The notes under the pieces were generated by a model. The model searched no databases and had not been told where the DNA came from. It saw nothing but the letters and a program-made list of their open reading frames with translations. 64,000 nucleotides of DNA, from assembly GCF_006170445.1 (NCBI RefSeq), contig NZ_VCNA01000004.1:310001-374000 (forward strand), read 5' to 3'. Made by a program: the position numbers and the translations under genes. The stretch is from Brevibacillus dissolubilis (GTDB taxonomy: Bacteria > Bacillota > Bacilli > Brevibacillales > Brevibacillaceae). This document shows positions 1-7,543 of the stretch, one piece after another (position 1 is the stretch's first letter; the number at the start of each line of letters is the position of its first letter).

Positions 1-49
1 CGACCAGAAAAACACCGATCATAAAAAGACCAAGTACGAATTTTACCAC
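1..49 (-). CDS. Small hydrophobic peptide, 3' part outside the window
   Basis: A GTG start preceded by GAAAGGTG opens a frame reading VVKFVLGLFMIGVFLV, which runs off the left edge. Its first residues closely match those of the 54-aa peptide just upstream (VKFV-GL-MI), so the two look like tandem paralogues. Each is a single hydrophobic segment without a cleavable signal. Given the TadB/TadC genes upstream, pilin-like or pseudopilin-like subunits are plausible, but no prepilin cleavage motif can be seen. Function is unknown, and only 16 codons are visible. Confidence 0.45.
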   Translation of the reverse strand, partial: MVKFVLGLFMIGVFLV

Positions 50-71
50 CTTGGATACACACCTTTCTAAA

Positions 72-236
72 TTAGTTCAACCAGTCATCCATTGATTCTA
101 CGACCGTCTTTTTTAGACTGGGAGCAGAAGGCCGCTCCTTTTGCCCACCGATTGCTCCACCCATCTCTTTCATAACAGGGACCGTCAGGACAATCGTAAG
201 GGCGATCATAACAAGACCGATGACGAATTTGACCAT
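72..236 (-). CDS. 54-aa single-TM peptide, possible pilin-like subunit
   Basis: ATG at 236 follows an AAAGGAGG ribosome binding site about 8 nt upstream, and the frame ends at a TAA at 74-72. The protein starts MVKFVIGLVMIALTIVLTVP: a hydrophobic N-terminal segment (residues 3-21), then a short charged tail ending in DDWLN. It lies directly downstream of the TadB/TadC-like genes, where Tad loci often carry small pilins or pseudopilins. A second gene with a nearly identical N-terminus follows. The strong ribosome binding site and the paralogue support a real gene. The pilin role is inferred from context only, since no G/A-x4-E prepilin site is present. Confidence 0.6.
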   Translation of the reverse strand: MVKFVIGLVMIALTIVLTVPVMKEMGGAIGGQKERPSAPSLKKTVVESMDDWLN

Positions 237-374
237 GTTGGATTCCTCCTTTCAAGACTACACCTTTCCCAAGGCATCCCCCCTTTCAATTGAAACTGCC
301 TCACCAGCTGGGACATATGTTGGCAAAATAAATAGGCTTCCACGCTTGGTTGATCTGCCAAGGTGTAGCCCTTT

Positions 375-1322
375 TTATAGAAACTGGCGTAATATCTGCT
401 GGATGTTCTGATACCACGGAAACGCAATCGCCAGCACCGCCATGATAAACGGTGGAAAAACAAACAGCATGAATTGGATCTCCAACCGCTTCATTTTTTG
501 TCGCTCCTTCTCACTTTTCATGATACGGAGGCTGGTTTCCAAGCGCAGAAGGTATTGCTTCGCCGATACAGACTGTTCCTCCAAGCAGTAGCGAACTGAT
601 CTGGTGAAAATCACTCCTTCATGCGTTCCGATCTGCCGTTCCATCTCTTCCAAAGCTGTGCGCTCATCTGCGTTCCATTTGTCAAGCGACGGAAGGTACT
701 GTTTTAACAGCCTCGTCCCTGCTACCGATAACGTCAGCATCTGATAGCGGGGCATTTCAAAATCTAGAAATTCGAGCAGGCGGTTCAAACTACGCAGTAC
801 ATCATAAAACAAGTGGGTACTTCGTTTTTCCGCTTGATATAACAGATACCAGATGGGTAAACCGACCGTTGCTGCCAGAGCAAGCGTAGTGGTAAACAGC
901 GGGATCTCCAACTGCCCCCATGCGATAGCCGAATATACTATTTGACCAAGCGTAAATCCGATACTCCCCACCGTTCCAAAACCTATGAGCAACAACCAGT
1001 CGGACGGTTGCCATCCAAGTGGGTAGCCTGCCCGTTTTACTAGGTTGGTTAGTCGGCGTACCACTTTTACATAAAAGCCCGATGGCGATTGATAAGCCAA
1101 TTCAGTTTCATCAAGCCGTGACGCGAATTTTTTTGCCCGCTCACGCAGATAATCTAACGGATTGACGGCTCTTTTCGTTCGGCGTTCGAATCGTGACAAC
1201 ACTTGCAAGAAGTGAACACAGAGCACCGTCAACACAACGAACAAGCATAGGAACAACAGAAGCATGTGCCAGATGTCCCCAGCTTTACTCAATCCCCCAA
1301 CAACCAGTATAAACTCCCTCAA
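375..1322 (-). CDS. TadC-like inner-membrane protein (T2SF/GspF family)
   Basis: This 315-aa polytopic membrane protein has an N-terminal TM near residues 15-38, a central pair near 115-165, and a C-terminal TM near 285-305. The cytoplasmic region between the last TMs resembles the GspF/TadC fold. In Tad and related secretion systems, a TadB-TadC pair forms the membrane platform driven by the CpaF ATPase. The best start is TTG, preceded by AAGGGTG. It follows the TadB-like gene by about 30 bp, and the two products have the same length, as expected for paired platform proteins. Identification rests on topology and on the order CpaF-TadB-TadC. Confidence 0.7.
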   Translation of the reverse strand: MREFILVVGGLSKAGDIWHMLLLFLCLFVVLTVLCVHFLQVLSRFERRTKRAVNPLDYLRERAKKFASRLDETELAYQSPSGFYVKVVRRLTNLVKRAGYPLGWQPSDWLLLIGFGTVGSIGFTLGQIVYSAIAWGQLEIPLFTTTLALAATVGLPIWYLLYQAEKRSTHLFYDVLRSLNRLLEFLDFEMPRYQMLTLSVAGTRLLKQYLPSLDKWNADERTALEEMERQIGTHEGVIFTRSVRYCLEEQSVSAKQYLLRLETSLRIMKSEKERQKMKRLEIQFMLFVFPPFIMAVLAIAFPWYQNIQQILRQFL

Positions 1323-1353
1323 TGTTTTTCACCCTTTCAATGCAGGCGCACCA

Positions 1354-2301
1354 CTACAGTCGCTCCCCTTTTTTCGCAAACAACATCGCACCAAACAAAC
1401 ATCCGAAACAGACCACAACCGCCAGCGTCAGGAAGTGCAGTCCCTCCGGCGTGTAGAAGTAGTAGTGCCTTGCTGATTTGAGCATCCCCAGATTGAGCGA
1501 TATAAAGTACGGAATGGCTAACGTGATCCCCGCAACGTAGATCATCACGGTTTTCGTAATCGTTTCTCGTTCTTGGTCGGTGTTTTTGGCGTGGTAGAGG
1601 TCAACCAGCAAACTGTTCAACGCTTTCTCTCCATCGTTGATCTCCCCTCGCTGCATTCCAATTACGATCTGTACAAAGTCGGTTGCCCATGAAAAATCCA
1701 TGATACGCTCAAACGTTCTCATTACCTGAACGAAGCCCGAACCGTCCGTCAGTTTGATCGTAATGTAGGCCATAATCGGTCGAAACTCATCTGGGCAGCG
1801 CTCCCCCATCCGCTTAAAGGCCAACGAAGCGATCTTGCTGGAAGAAAGATACGCCTGGACATATCCTTGCAGAAAGTCGAGAAAGACTTTTCTCGCCCGG
1901 CTGGTGATGGTGACATAGCGGAAGTAGAGGAATAGATAAGGGAGAGTCAAACCGATTACCGCAAGAACCGATGCGAGCAAGATGTTTTCGGAAAGCAAAA
2001 GTGAAAAGCCAAGCGTCAGCAAAAAAGCCATGCCTGAGAGAAATGCGAACGAAATCAGTTCAAACCAGCTTCTACCGCCTCCGACAACCATCAGCATTGT
2101 CTCTAACTGTCTCCCCCAGCTTCCGCCATTTTCAGGCTCCAGTAGCCAGTGGTTTGCCCGTTCTTTTAACTGGCGAAGATACCTCCGCTGATAATCCTCT
2201 GTGGTGCGGAAGCGCAGGAGCATGAGTATGCAAAAGAAACACGCTGTTAGCGCAAGAAAACTCGTAGCAAAAAACCAATTCGATTGCCACTCCCATAGCA
2301 T
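1354..2301 (-). CDS. TadB-like inner-membrane platform protein
   Basis: This 315-aa protein has an N-terminal TM (about 9-29), two TMs around residues 85-130, a T2SF-like cytoplasmic domain around 140-240 (including an F-x-R-M-G-E-R-C-P-D-E-F stretch), and two C-terminal TMs (about 250-310). TadB proteins are paired GspF homologues that anchor the CpaF ATPase. The gene begins 2 bp after the CpaF stop, so translational coupling is likely. The downstream neighbour is the TadC-like gene. Within a conjugative island it may serve a pilus rather than protein secretion, but the sequence does not decide this. Confidence 0.72.
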   Translation of the reverse strand: MLWEWQSNWFFATSFLALTACFFCILMLLRFRTTEDYQRRYLRQLKERANHWLLEPENGGSWGRQLETMLMVVGGGRSWFELISFAFLSGMAFLLTLGFSLLLSENILLASVLAVIGLTLPYLFLYFRYVTITSRARKVFLDFLQGYVQAYLSSSKIASLAFKRMGERCPDEFRPIMAYITIKLTDGSGFVQVMRTFERIMDFSWATDFVQIVIGMQRGEINDGEKALNSLLVDLYHAKNTDQERETITKTVMIYVAGITLAIPYFISLNLGMLKSARHYYFYTPEGLHFLTLAVVVCFGCLFGAMLFAKKGERL

Positions 2302-2303
2302 GG

Positions 2304-3629
2304 CTAGATCATCCTTTCGTAGTCCGTTACTTTCAGTTCGCGTAGTACGTCTAAGTCAGCTTTGCCCTCATAAATCATTTTTTCTACTTTCTCGCGGGAC
2401 AAGTGCGCTCCCGTCCAGATCAGTTCCCCTTTTGTCATGTCGTGATAGGCAAGCACATTGGCCCTGACTTGACCTGTCTGCTCATCTATGGCGGGTGTGA
2501 AAATGCAGTCGTCCACCCTTTTACCATGATAGGATGCAAGAATCCAGAAGAGATCAAAGGCTAGGGTGATTTCTCTGCAAATCCCTTCTTCACCGGTTCG
2601 ACGGTACTCGTTTACTAAAGACGCAATGGTTCTAATCGCCACCTCTGGCTTTGGTATCCGCAGGTGGGTCACGTAAAAGGTTCCGTCAATGCCACGGCTT
2701 GCGATCTGCAAGGCGACATGTGCTTCATACGCTTCGCGAACCTCTCCGAATACGACCGTGTTGCTTTCATTGCGGAAGAAGTCTTTGCCTGTGGTCTGCG
2801 CGAACTCAAATCCAAGTGATTCGATGGATTGCAGCTCGATCACCATCCCCGGCCATTTGTCGCCGAGACGCATCTCGTGTTCCGATTCATAGATGGTGAT
2901 ACTTTCGGTCAACGGGTCTTTCAACAGGAGCATGGATAAGGCGCGGTGGGTCTTCCCCACGCCCATTGCTCCTCCGATCACATGGTTGAGCCGACCGTAG
3001 ACGCTTTGTTTGCATAGTTCTCTAGCCCGTTCATCCATTTGAATCTCATCGAGCGAAAACGTCTTGGTAGTGAAGCGTCTCGTCAGGGTCTGCCGTCTGC
3101 GACTGTACGGTGGCATGTACATCTGTAAACGGGTTTCGGTAGATTCGATGTAGCCGGATAAGCGGGGAATATTGCGGTGAAAAGGGCGTGCAGCAATCTC
3201 GGATAATTTGCGCTGCAAGACTTCCATTTCTTCTTCCGTAGGCGTGTACGGGTAAGTTCGATCCAAGCCGTTTTCACGATAGTAGGCGGTTTTGCCAGCG
3301 GTTAGTTTTACCGATTCGATGAAGGGACTGAGGTGGATGATCGCGTCATACACGCCCAAGCCATATGTAGCGTAGACCAGCGATTCGTAAGGTGTGGTCA
3401 TCGGGTAGATGATGTGTTCCTGACCTAAGTAAATTCCTAGCCCGTTCAGGTATGTTTCTACGTCAACAATTAACTTGCGTTTGGCGTTTTCGTCGCCTTT
3501 TTCGGTCTGGATGATCCACAGGCGGACTGATTCTTGCCGATTCAGCGGGATGTCCTTCATTTCGCTGTAGTGGCTGCGGATGATGTTGATTACTTCATCA
3601 ATGGTGTAGGACGGTTGTATGTCCTTCAT
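2304..3629 (-). CDS. cpaF: CpaF/TadA-family secretion ATPase (VirB11 superfamily)
   Basis: This is a hexameric-type traffic ATPase expected to power pilus assembly or secretion at the inner membrane. Walker A GAMGVGKT lies near residues 217-224, and the VirB11-type motif FGEVRE, followed by H-V-A-L-Q-x-A-S-R-G and T-H-L-R, lies about 75-100 residues later. The N-terminal domain (about 1-170) is typical of CpaF. The ATG at 3629, preceded by GAGGTGAAC, is preferred over an in-frame GTG four codons upstream that overlaps the ribosome binding site. Length (441 aa) is normal for CpaF. It sits between a CpaE-like gene and TadB/TadC, the usual Tad order. Confidence 0.85.
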   Translation of the reverse strand: MKDIQPSYTIDEVINIIRSHYSEMKDIPLNRQESVRLWIIQTEKGDENAKRKLIVDVETYLNGLGIYLGQEHIIYPMTTPYESLVYATYGLGVYDAIIHLSPFIESVKLTAGKTAYYRENGLDRTYPYTPTEEEMEVLQRKLSEIAARPFHRNIPRLSGYIESTETRLQMYMPPYSRRRQTLTRRFTTKTFSLDEIQMDERARELCKQSVYGRLNHVIGGAMGVGKTHRALSMLLLKDPLTESITIYESEHEMRLGDKWPGMVIELQSIESLGFEFAQTTGKDFFRNESNTVVFGEVREAYEAHVALQIASRGIDGTFYVTHLRIPKPEVAIRTIASLVNEYRRTGEEGICREITLAFDLFWILASYHGKRVDDCIFTPAIDEQTGQVRANVLAYHDMTKGELIWTGAHLSREKVEKMIYEGKADLDVLRELKVTDYERMI

Positions 3630-3661
3630 GAGTATGTTCACCTCTTTTTTGACTCTCTGAT

Positions 3662-4630
3662 CTATTTAAGAAACGAAGGCAAAAATGCTTCGATCCATCT
3701 CCCCTTTCCTTCTTCCGCATTCGGACGTAATAGAGCTGTCTCCCATTGGAGTGTAGCGAACTCCCGCTTCATTTTTCGGTTAGGCGTAAATGAAAAGCCA
3801 GTCACGTCTATCGGAACAAGATTGCGGTAGTATGAGATTGTACCAAGTAGCGGATATGGGCCAACCGTCTGTATGACTTGGTTTTTTGAGACCACGGACG
3901 AATCGTAGTGAGTGAGTAAAAGCCTGGCGTTGGTTTGTGGGAGCGATCCCAGCAGATAGCGGGCCTGTGCAAGTGATAAAGCGTCCGGACGAGCCACATA
4001 GATGAATTCGTCTGTCTGATTTAGGAGTGGGAACAAATCCGGGTCGATGGTCTGTATGTAACCCCGATCCAGAAAAATGCAGTCAAACTCCCGTCTAGCC
4101 GACTCTAGGAAGCGGGAGATTTCCTGCGCTGTCCATTCTCCTGCAGCAGATAGAGTGTAGACATTTTGTTTGTAAGGTTTATAAATGATGCTCAAGTCCC
4201 CTTGCTGTTCTCTTAGTTCTGCACGGTACATTTTCAACTGGCACGCATGCGTCTGCGTCGCCACGCTTATGTCACACGTATCCAGCAACCGATTCATCCC
4301 CACCAACAGAAACCGGCGGTTAGGAAACATTTGCTCTAACCATGCGGCGTAATAGAGCAGGAACGTGGTTATGCCCGTTCCCCCGCTGCCGACAAGGGTA
4401 ATGACTTGCCCTTGTGGATCTTCTCTTGCTTTTGGCTCTAACTTACGATCATTCAAAATGGACGCTACTTCCGAGTAGGTGGCATACGGATCAAGAATGC
4501 GTAGCGGTGGCATTGGAGAGTTGGTTTGCGATAGTGAGTCTATCACCTGCTCTATCAAATAGCGGTCTAAGCTGTTCTGCGGCACGATGTAGAGCGGTAG
4601 CTTTTGCTGTTTTTCCTTCAATACTTCCAC
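3662..4630 (-). CDS. Second CpaE/TadZ-like (ParA/MinD-fold) protein with a degenerate P-loop
   Basis: This 322-aa MinD-like protein carries GSGGTGITT at about residues 97-105, where the P-loop lysine is replaced by isoleucine and the ParA signature lysine is missing. A D-C-I-F-L-D-R strand sits where the second aspartate motif is expected (about 195). TadZ/CpaE proteins often have altered Walker A boxes and act as localisation factors, so a non-hydrolysing role is plausible. The GTG at 4630 has no clear ribosome binding site. In-frame sequence upstream reads W-R-P-A-W-E-W-L-H-E-V and joins smoothly to the protein, suggesting the true gene starts at 4830 and is broken by a frameshift near 4655-4672. 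Confidence 0.65.
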   Translation of the reverse strand: MEVLKEKQQKLPLYIVPQNSLDRYLIEQVIDSLSQTNSPMPPLRILDPYATYSEVASILNDRKLEPKAREDPQGQVITLVGSGGTGITTFLLYYAAWLEQMFPNRRFLLVGMNRLLDTCDISVATQTHACQLKMYRAELREQQGDLSIIYKPYKQNVYTLSAAGEWTAQEISRFLESARREFDCIFLDRGYIQTIDPDLFPLLNQTDEFIYVARPDALSLAQARYLLGSLPQTNARLLLTHYDSSVVSKNQVIQTVGPYPLLGTISYYRNLVPIDVTGFSFTPNRKMKREFATLQWETALLRPNAEEGKGRWIEAFLPSFLK

Positions 4631-4830
4631 AACCTCATGGAGCCACTCCCACGCCGGTCGCCAGACAACTCCGAAAACACAACCAAACGATCTGGCTCGT
4701 ACATACGAAGCATGGCGATGAACTGATGATAGCTGAGAACAACTAGTGCTTGTTTTCCATCTGGCAAATAATGCGAAGCCTGCGTGTGAGAGGCGCCGAG
4801 TACCAGATATACCTCGCTTTTGGTTGTCAA
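4618..4830 (-). CDS. 70-aa ORF, probably the detached N-terminus of the CpaE-like gene
   Basis: ATG at 4830 overlaps the stop of the CpaB-like gene by 4 bp (ATGA). The product (MTTKSEVYLVLGAS...LVVFSELSG) looks like the first part of a receiver-like domain, which in CpaE proteins precedes the MinD-like ATPase. It ends within the first codons of the downstream 322-aa gene, in another frame. A single missing base near 4655-4672 would fuse the two into one protein of about 389 aa. It could also be an intact, translationally coupled small protein. No homology beyond the alpha/beta pattern is claimed. Confidence 0.5.
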   Translation of the reverse strand: MTTKSEVYLVLGASHTQASHYLPDGKQALVVLSYHQFIAMLRMYEPDRLVVFSELSGDRRGSGSMRLWKY

Positions 4831-5631
4831 TCTGGTTTCACCGCCTGTTGCTCATTGAAGTAGACACCGATCTGTAATGTGCCGTACTTTTTTGCTTCCA
4901 CGAATGCCTGGTACTGCTTGTCTGTCCAGTTGAACAGCAGGCGATTAGGCATCGTCCGGGGCTGGCCACGATAGGTTTTGGAGAGACGGTTCTGTACGTC
5001 GGATGGGGGTTGCTTGTTGTCGATGGCGTTTGCAACGGCTTCTACTTCTTGCACTGGTGTTGGTGCCAGCGAAAAAACTTCCGCCCCCCGATCCATCCTT
5101 CACGGCTACGACTTGAGAGGTAAAAAGCAGGTCAGCGGTATCATTTGTTTTCTGAAAGTATCTTGGATCACCTAACTCGATCAACTTCTCTGGGTCCAGT
5201 TCGCTGTAGTTGATCCAGACTTTTACGAAATCGCCTCGGCGGATTTCGCTCATTGGGGTGAATTCGCTTAATTCAATCTCATAGCGGGCTTCCTGCTTTT
5301 TAGGGAGCAGCTTTCCGTCCATGAGTTTCCAATCCAAAACTGTTTCACCTGATCCCATTGGCATCCAAGCCACTTTCCCGATGATTTGATCCGTTTGAAT
5401 AATCGAGCCGGGCAAGACTTGGCTTTTGGGAACTTCTTTGTAGTCAAGATCAGATGGGATGATGGGGGAATAGGGTTGAATCATCTTTCCCTGTTTCACC
5501 GTCACGACTTGGGTATATTCGCGTGACTGAAAAGACTGTTCCGCCTGCTGGTATCCAAGATACAGTGTCACGAGAGATAGACCAGTAGACAGGATCAGGG
5601 AAGGAATGAGAACTTTTTTATTGATGTTCAT
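4827..5631 (-). pseudogene. CpaB/RcpC-like SAF-domain protein, broken by a frameshift
   Basis: The first part (from 5631) encodes an N-terminal membrane anchor (about residues 8-27) followed by a SAF-type region with I-I-P-S-D-L-D-Y-K-E-V-P and a V-L-P-G-S-I-I loop. CpaB/RcpC proteins use this domain to support Tad pilus assembly at the envelope. At a run of six C (5084-5089 on the plus strand) the frame slips by 1 nt. Beyond it, the coherent continuation (GAEVFSLAPTPVQEVEAV...) is found in the neighbouring frame down to 4827. Reading five instead of six bases in the run restores a protein of about 268 aa. The cause may be a sequencing error, genuine decay or programmed slippage. Confidence 0.65.
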
Positions 5632-7115
5632 GCTTTGGGTAGCCTCCCTTTCATAAATGGAGTAGAAAAGAAAAAGCCTTTACCGTTCGCAGTCAGATCA
5701 GGAACGATAAGGCTCAGTATGTTGCGGATTTGTTTCGAGTATGGATGGTTTGGCTGATGAATGGAGAGAATTTTGCCTCGGTTCTGAACAGCCCGCATGT
5801 CACTCACGGTTGGCAATTCACCAAGGTAACGGACATGTGGCAGAAATTCACGGATGTTTCCCTTATGAAGAACATTGCCATCTCGCTCATCTGGAGCAAA
5901 ATTGAGAACCATGCCGATCTTGTCCATTCTCATCTGCTTTTGCTCCCAATGCAGTAAAAGCTCCTGTGTTTCCTTTATGGTAGCGAGGTCGTAATCGGCT
6001 ATGACAAGAACCTGATTGGATATGGTAGCTGTGACCATGAGTAGATCGGGGTGGTTCATATTGATATCCACCACCACAAAGTCAAAAACACGAAGCAAAG
6101 TCATGAGTACCAATCCCGCTGTTTCTACCGTGACCTCTCCAGCTGGGATTACGTGCATGCCGCTTTCATGTGGAATCACTAGGTTTTGTAGAATGAATCC
6201 ATCTGTTAGGGGACTCTCACTTTGCACATATGGTTCCCATGTTGAAAGACTCACTTTTGTTTCTGGTAGCAAAAGTCTTGTTCCGACGCTTCCCCGCAGA
6301 TTGGCATCTACTATTACGGTTTTCCCGATCTTTGCCAGCATCGCAGCTGTGTTTAAGGCGAGTGTCGTGGTACCAGTGCCTCCTTTAGCCGATGTAACAG
6401 TGAAAATCTGCCTTCCCCTGATCGGAACGAACGGAATGACGTCTTTTGATGAAGCATCATGATTGAAATCTCTTGCTTGTTCACTCTGTTGGGTAGGGCT
6501 TCTCTGGCGTGGTTGGCTCTCTTTCTTTCTTGTCATCCAATTACTTATGGTTTGAGCAGCGTCTCTTCCCCATTGTTTTATAGATTGGATATGCGATCGG
6601 TTATGTTGTGTCGGGGGATCATGGTTTTCATCCTGTCTTTTCGAATCTGCTTCTACCTTATCTTCCATCTGGTCAGATTGAGAAATAAGCTCATGTTCGG
6701 TCTCAGTTGAGGGTTCAGGTTCTGAGCTAAATACTGGTTTTAAACCATCTTTTTCTGAGATTTCATCTGATGGAAACCCATCATTGTTCCTCTCCGACTT
6801 TTTCTCTTGTTTTTGATCTCGCCGTCCCGTTTTTTCCTTTCTCTGCGGCTTCTGTATCTCAGCCAGCCACTCCAATAACTGTTGCGAATAATCCGTTTTG
6901 GGTTCATATACCAAAATCGGAATCGGCATACTTTTTACAACTGAAGAAAAGGGAATACCGTCCTCAACCACTACTCCCGTCACGCCTTGTTCCAAGTAGG
7001 CAATCACTTCATCCCACTTCGACAAAGCGCGAGACAACTCCACCTGTTCAAGACAAACCAAAGGCTGTACCAACCGCTCGTACATTGCAGGACGGCAAAT
7101 GACCGCAATCTTCAT
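5628..7115 (-). CDS. CpaE/TadZ-like ATPase with N-terminal receiver-like domain
   Basis: This 495-aa protein has three parts. The N-terminal alpha/beta domain (about 1-90) starts MKIAVICRP. A long charged linker (about 95-225) is rich in K, E, Q and S. The C-terminal MinD/ParA-fold domain has S-A-K-G-G-T-G-T-T-T near 240-250 and V-V-D-I-N near 330. The ParA signature lysine is kept, but the P-loop GKT is G-T-T, a substitution typical of TadZ/CpaE. The role is probably polar placement or assembly of the pilus machine. It overlaps the downstream CpaB-like gene by 4 bp and lies 20 bp after the small membrane protein at 7135-7542. Confidence 0.75.
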   Translation of the reverse strand: MKIAVICRPAMYERLVQPLVCLEQVELSRALSKWDEVIAYLEQGVTGVVVEDGIPFSSVVKSMPIPILVYEPKTDYSQQLLEWLAEIQKPQRKEKTGRRDQKQEKKSERNNDGFPSDEISEKDGLKPVFSSEPEPSTETEHELISQSDQMEDKVEADSKRQDENHDPPTQHNRSHIQSIKQWGRDAAQTISNWMTRKKESQPRQRSPTQQSEQARDFNHDASSKDVIPFVPIRGRQIFTVTSAKGGTGTTTLALNTAAMLAKIGKTVIVDANLRGSVGTRLLLPETKVSLSTWEPYVQSESPLTDGFILQNLVIPHESGMHVIPAGEVTVETAGLVLMTLLRVFDFVVVDINMNHPDLLMVTATISNQVLVIADYDLATIKETQELLLHWEQKQMRMDKIGMVLNFAPDERDGNVLHKGNIREFLPHVRYLGELPTVSDMRAVQNRGKILSIHQPNHPYSKQIRNILSLIVPDLTANGKGFFFSTPFMKGRLPKA

Positions 7116-7134
7116 CTCTATTCACCTCCCTCTT

Positions 7135-7542
7135 CTAGAACCAAGTACGCACCGTCACAGCTAAGTTCTGCAAGACTTCGATACTTTTCATTACATCGCC
7201 CAGGATAACGAGCAGTACGAGGGAACCACCTATTGAAGCGATCCCCACAACGGCTAATCTCTTGCTAAAAACAAGCCCTGTTACCAAGGTAATCACCCCA
7301 ATCAGCAGCGCCCATAGCGCTAGTGGAACCGAAGCATTTTGACCCCATGTTTGTAGATCGGTACTCATTTTTTGTAACCCATTAGCCGCCTTTTGTGGGT
7401 TCATCGGGTTTACGTCCAGATGTGTCTCCTGTACCTGGTTCTGCATCCCTTTCTGTGTATCTGCATAGACGGCGCCTATTCCCCCGCCAAGCACCAGCCC
7501 TATGACTAGCAATACAACCATGCAACGCCGAATAATCACCAC
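7135..7542 (-). CDS. Small membrane protein with signal peptide
   Basis: The likely start is a GTG at 7542, 7 nt after GGAGGT; an upstream in-frame ATG overlaps this ribosome binding site. The product (about 135 aa) has a signal-peptide-like N-terminus ending near V-Y-A-D-T, a hydrophilic part with N-P-Q-K-A-A-N-G, and two TM helices (about residues 75-95 and 100-120). The arrangement (signal, short soluble part, two TMs) resembles VirB2/TrbC-like subunits, as does the 117-aa protein at 14229-14582. No specific family is recognised. It sits between the M23 peptidase and the CpaE-like gene in the same operon. Confidence 0.6.
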   Translation of the reverse strand: MVIIRRCMVVLLVIGLVLGGGIGAVYADTQKGMQNQVQETHLDVNPMNPQKAANGLQKMSTDLQTWGQNASVPLALWALLIGVITLVTGLVFSKRLAVVGIASIGGSLVLLVILGDVMKSIEVLQNLAVTVRTWF

Positions 7543-7543
7543 T

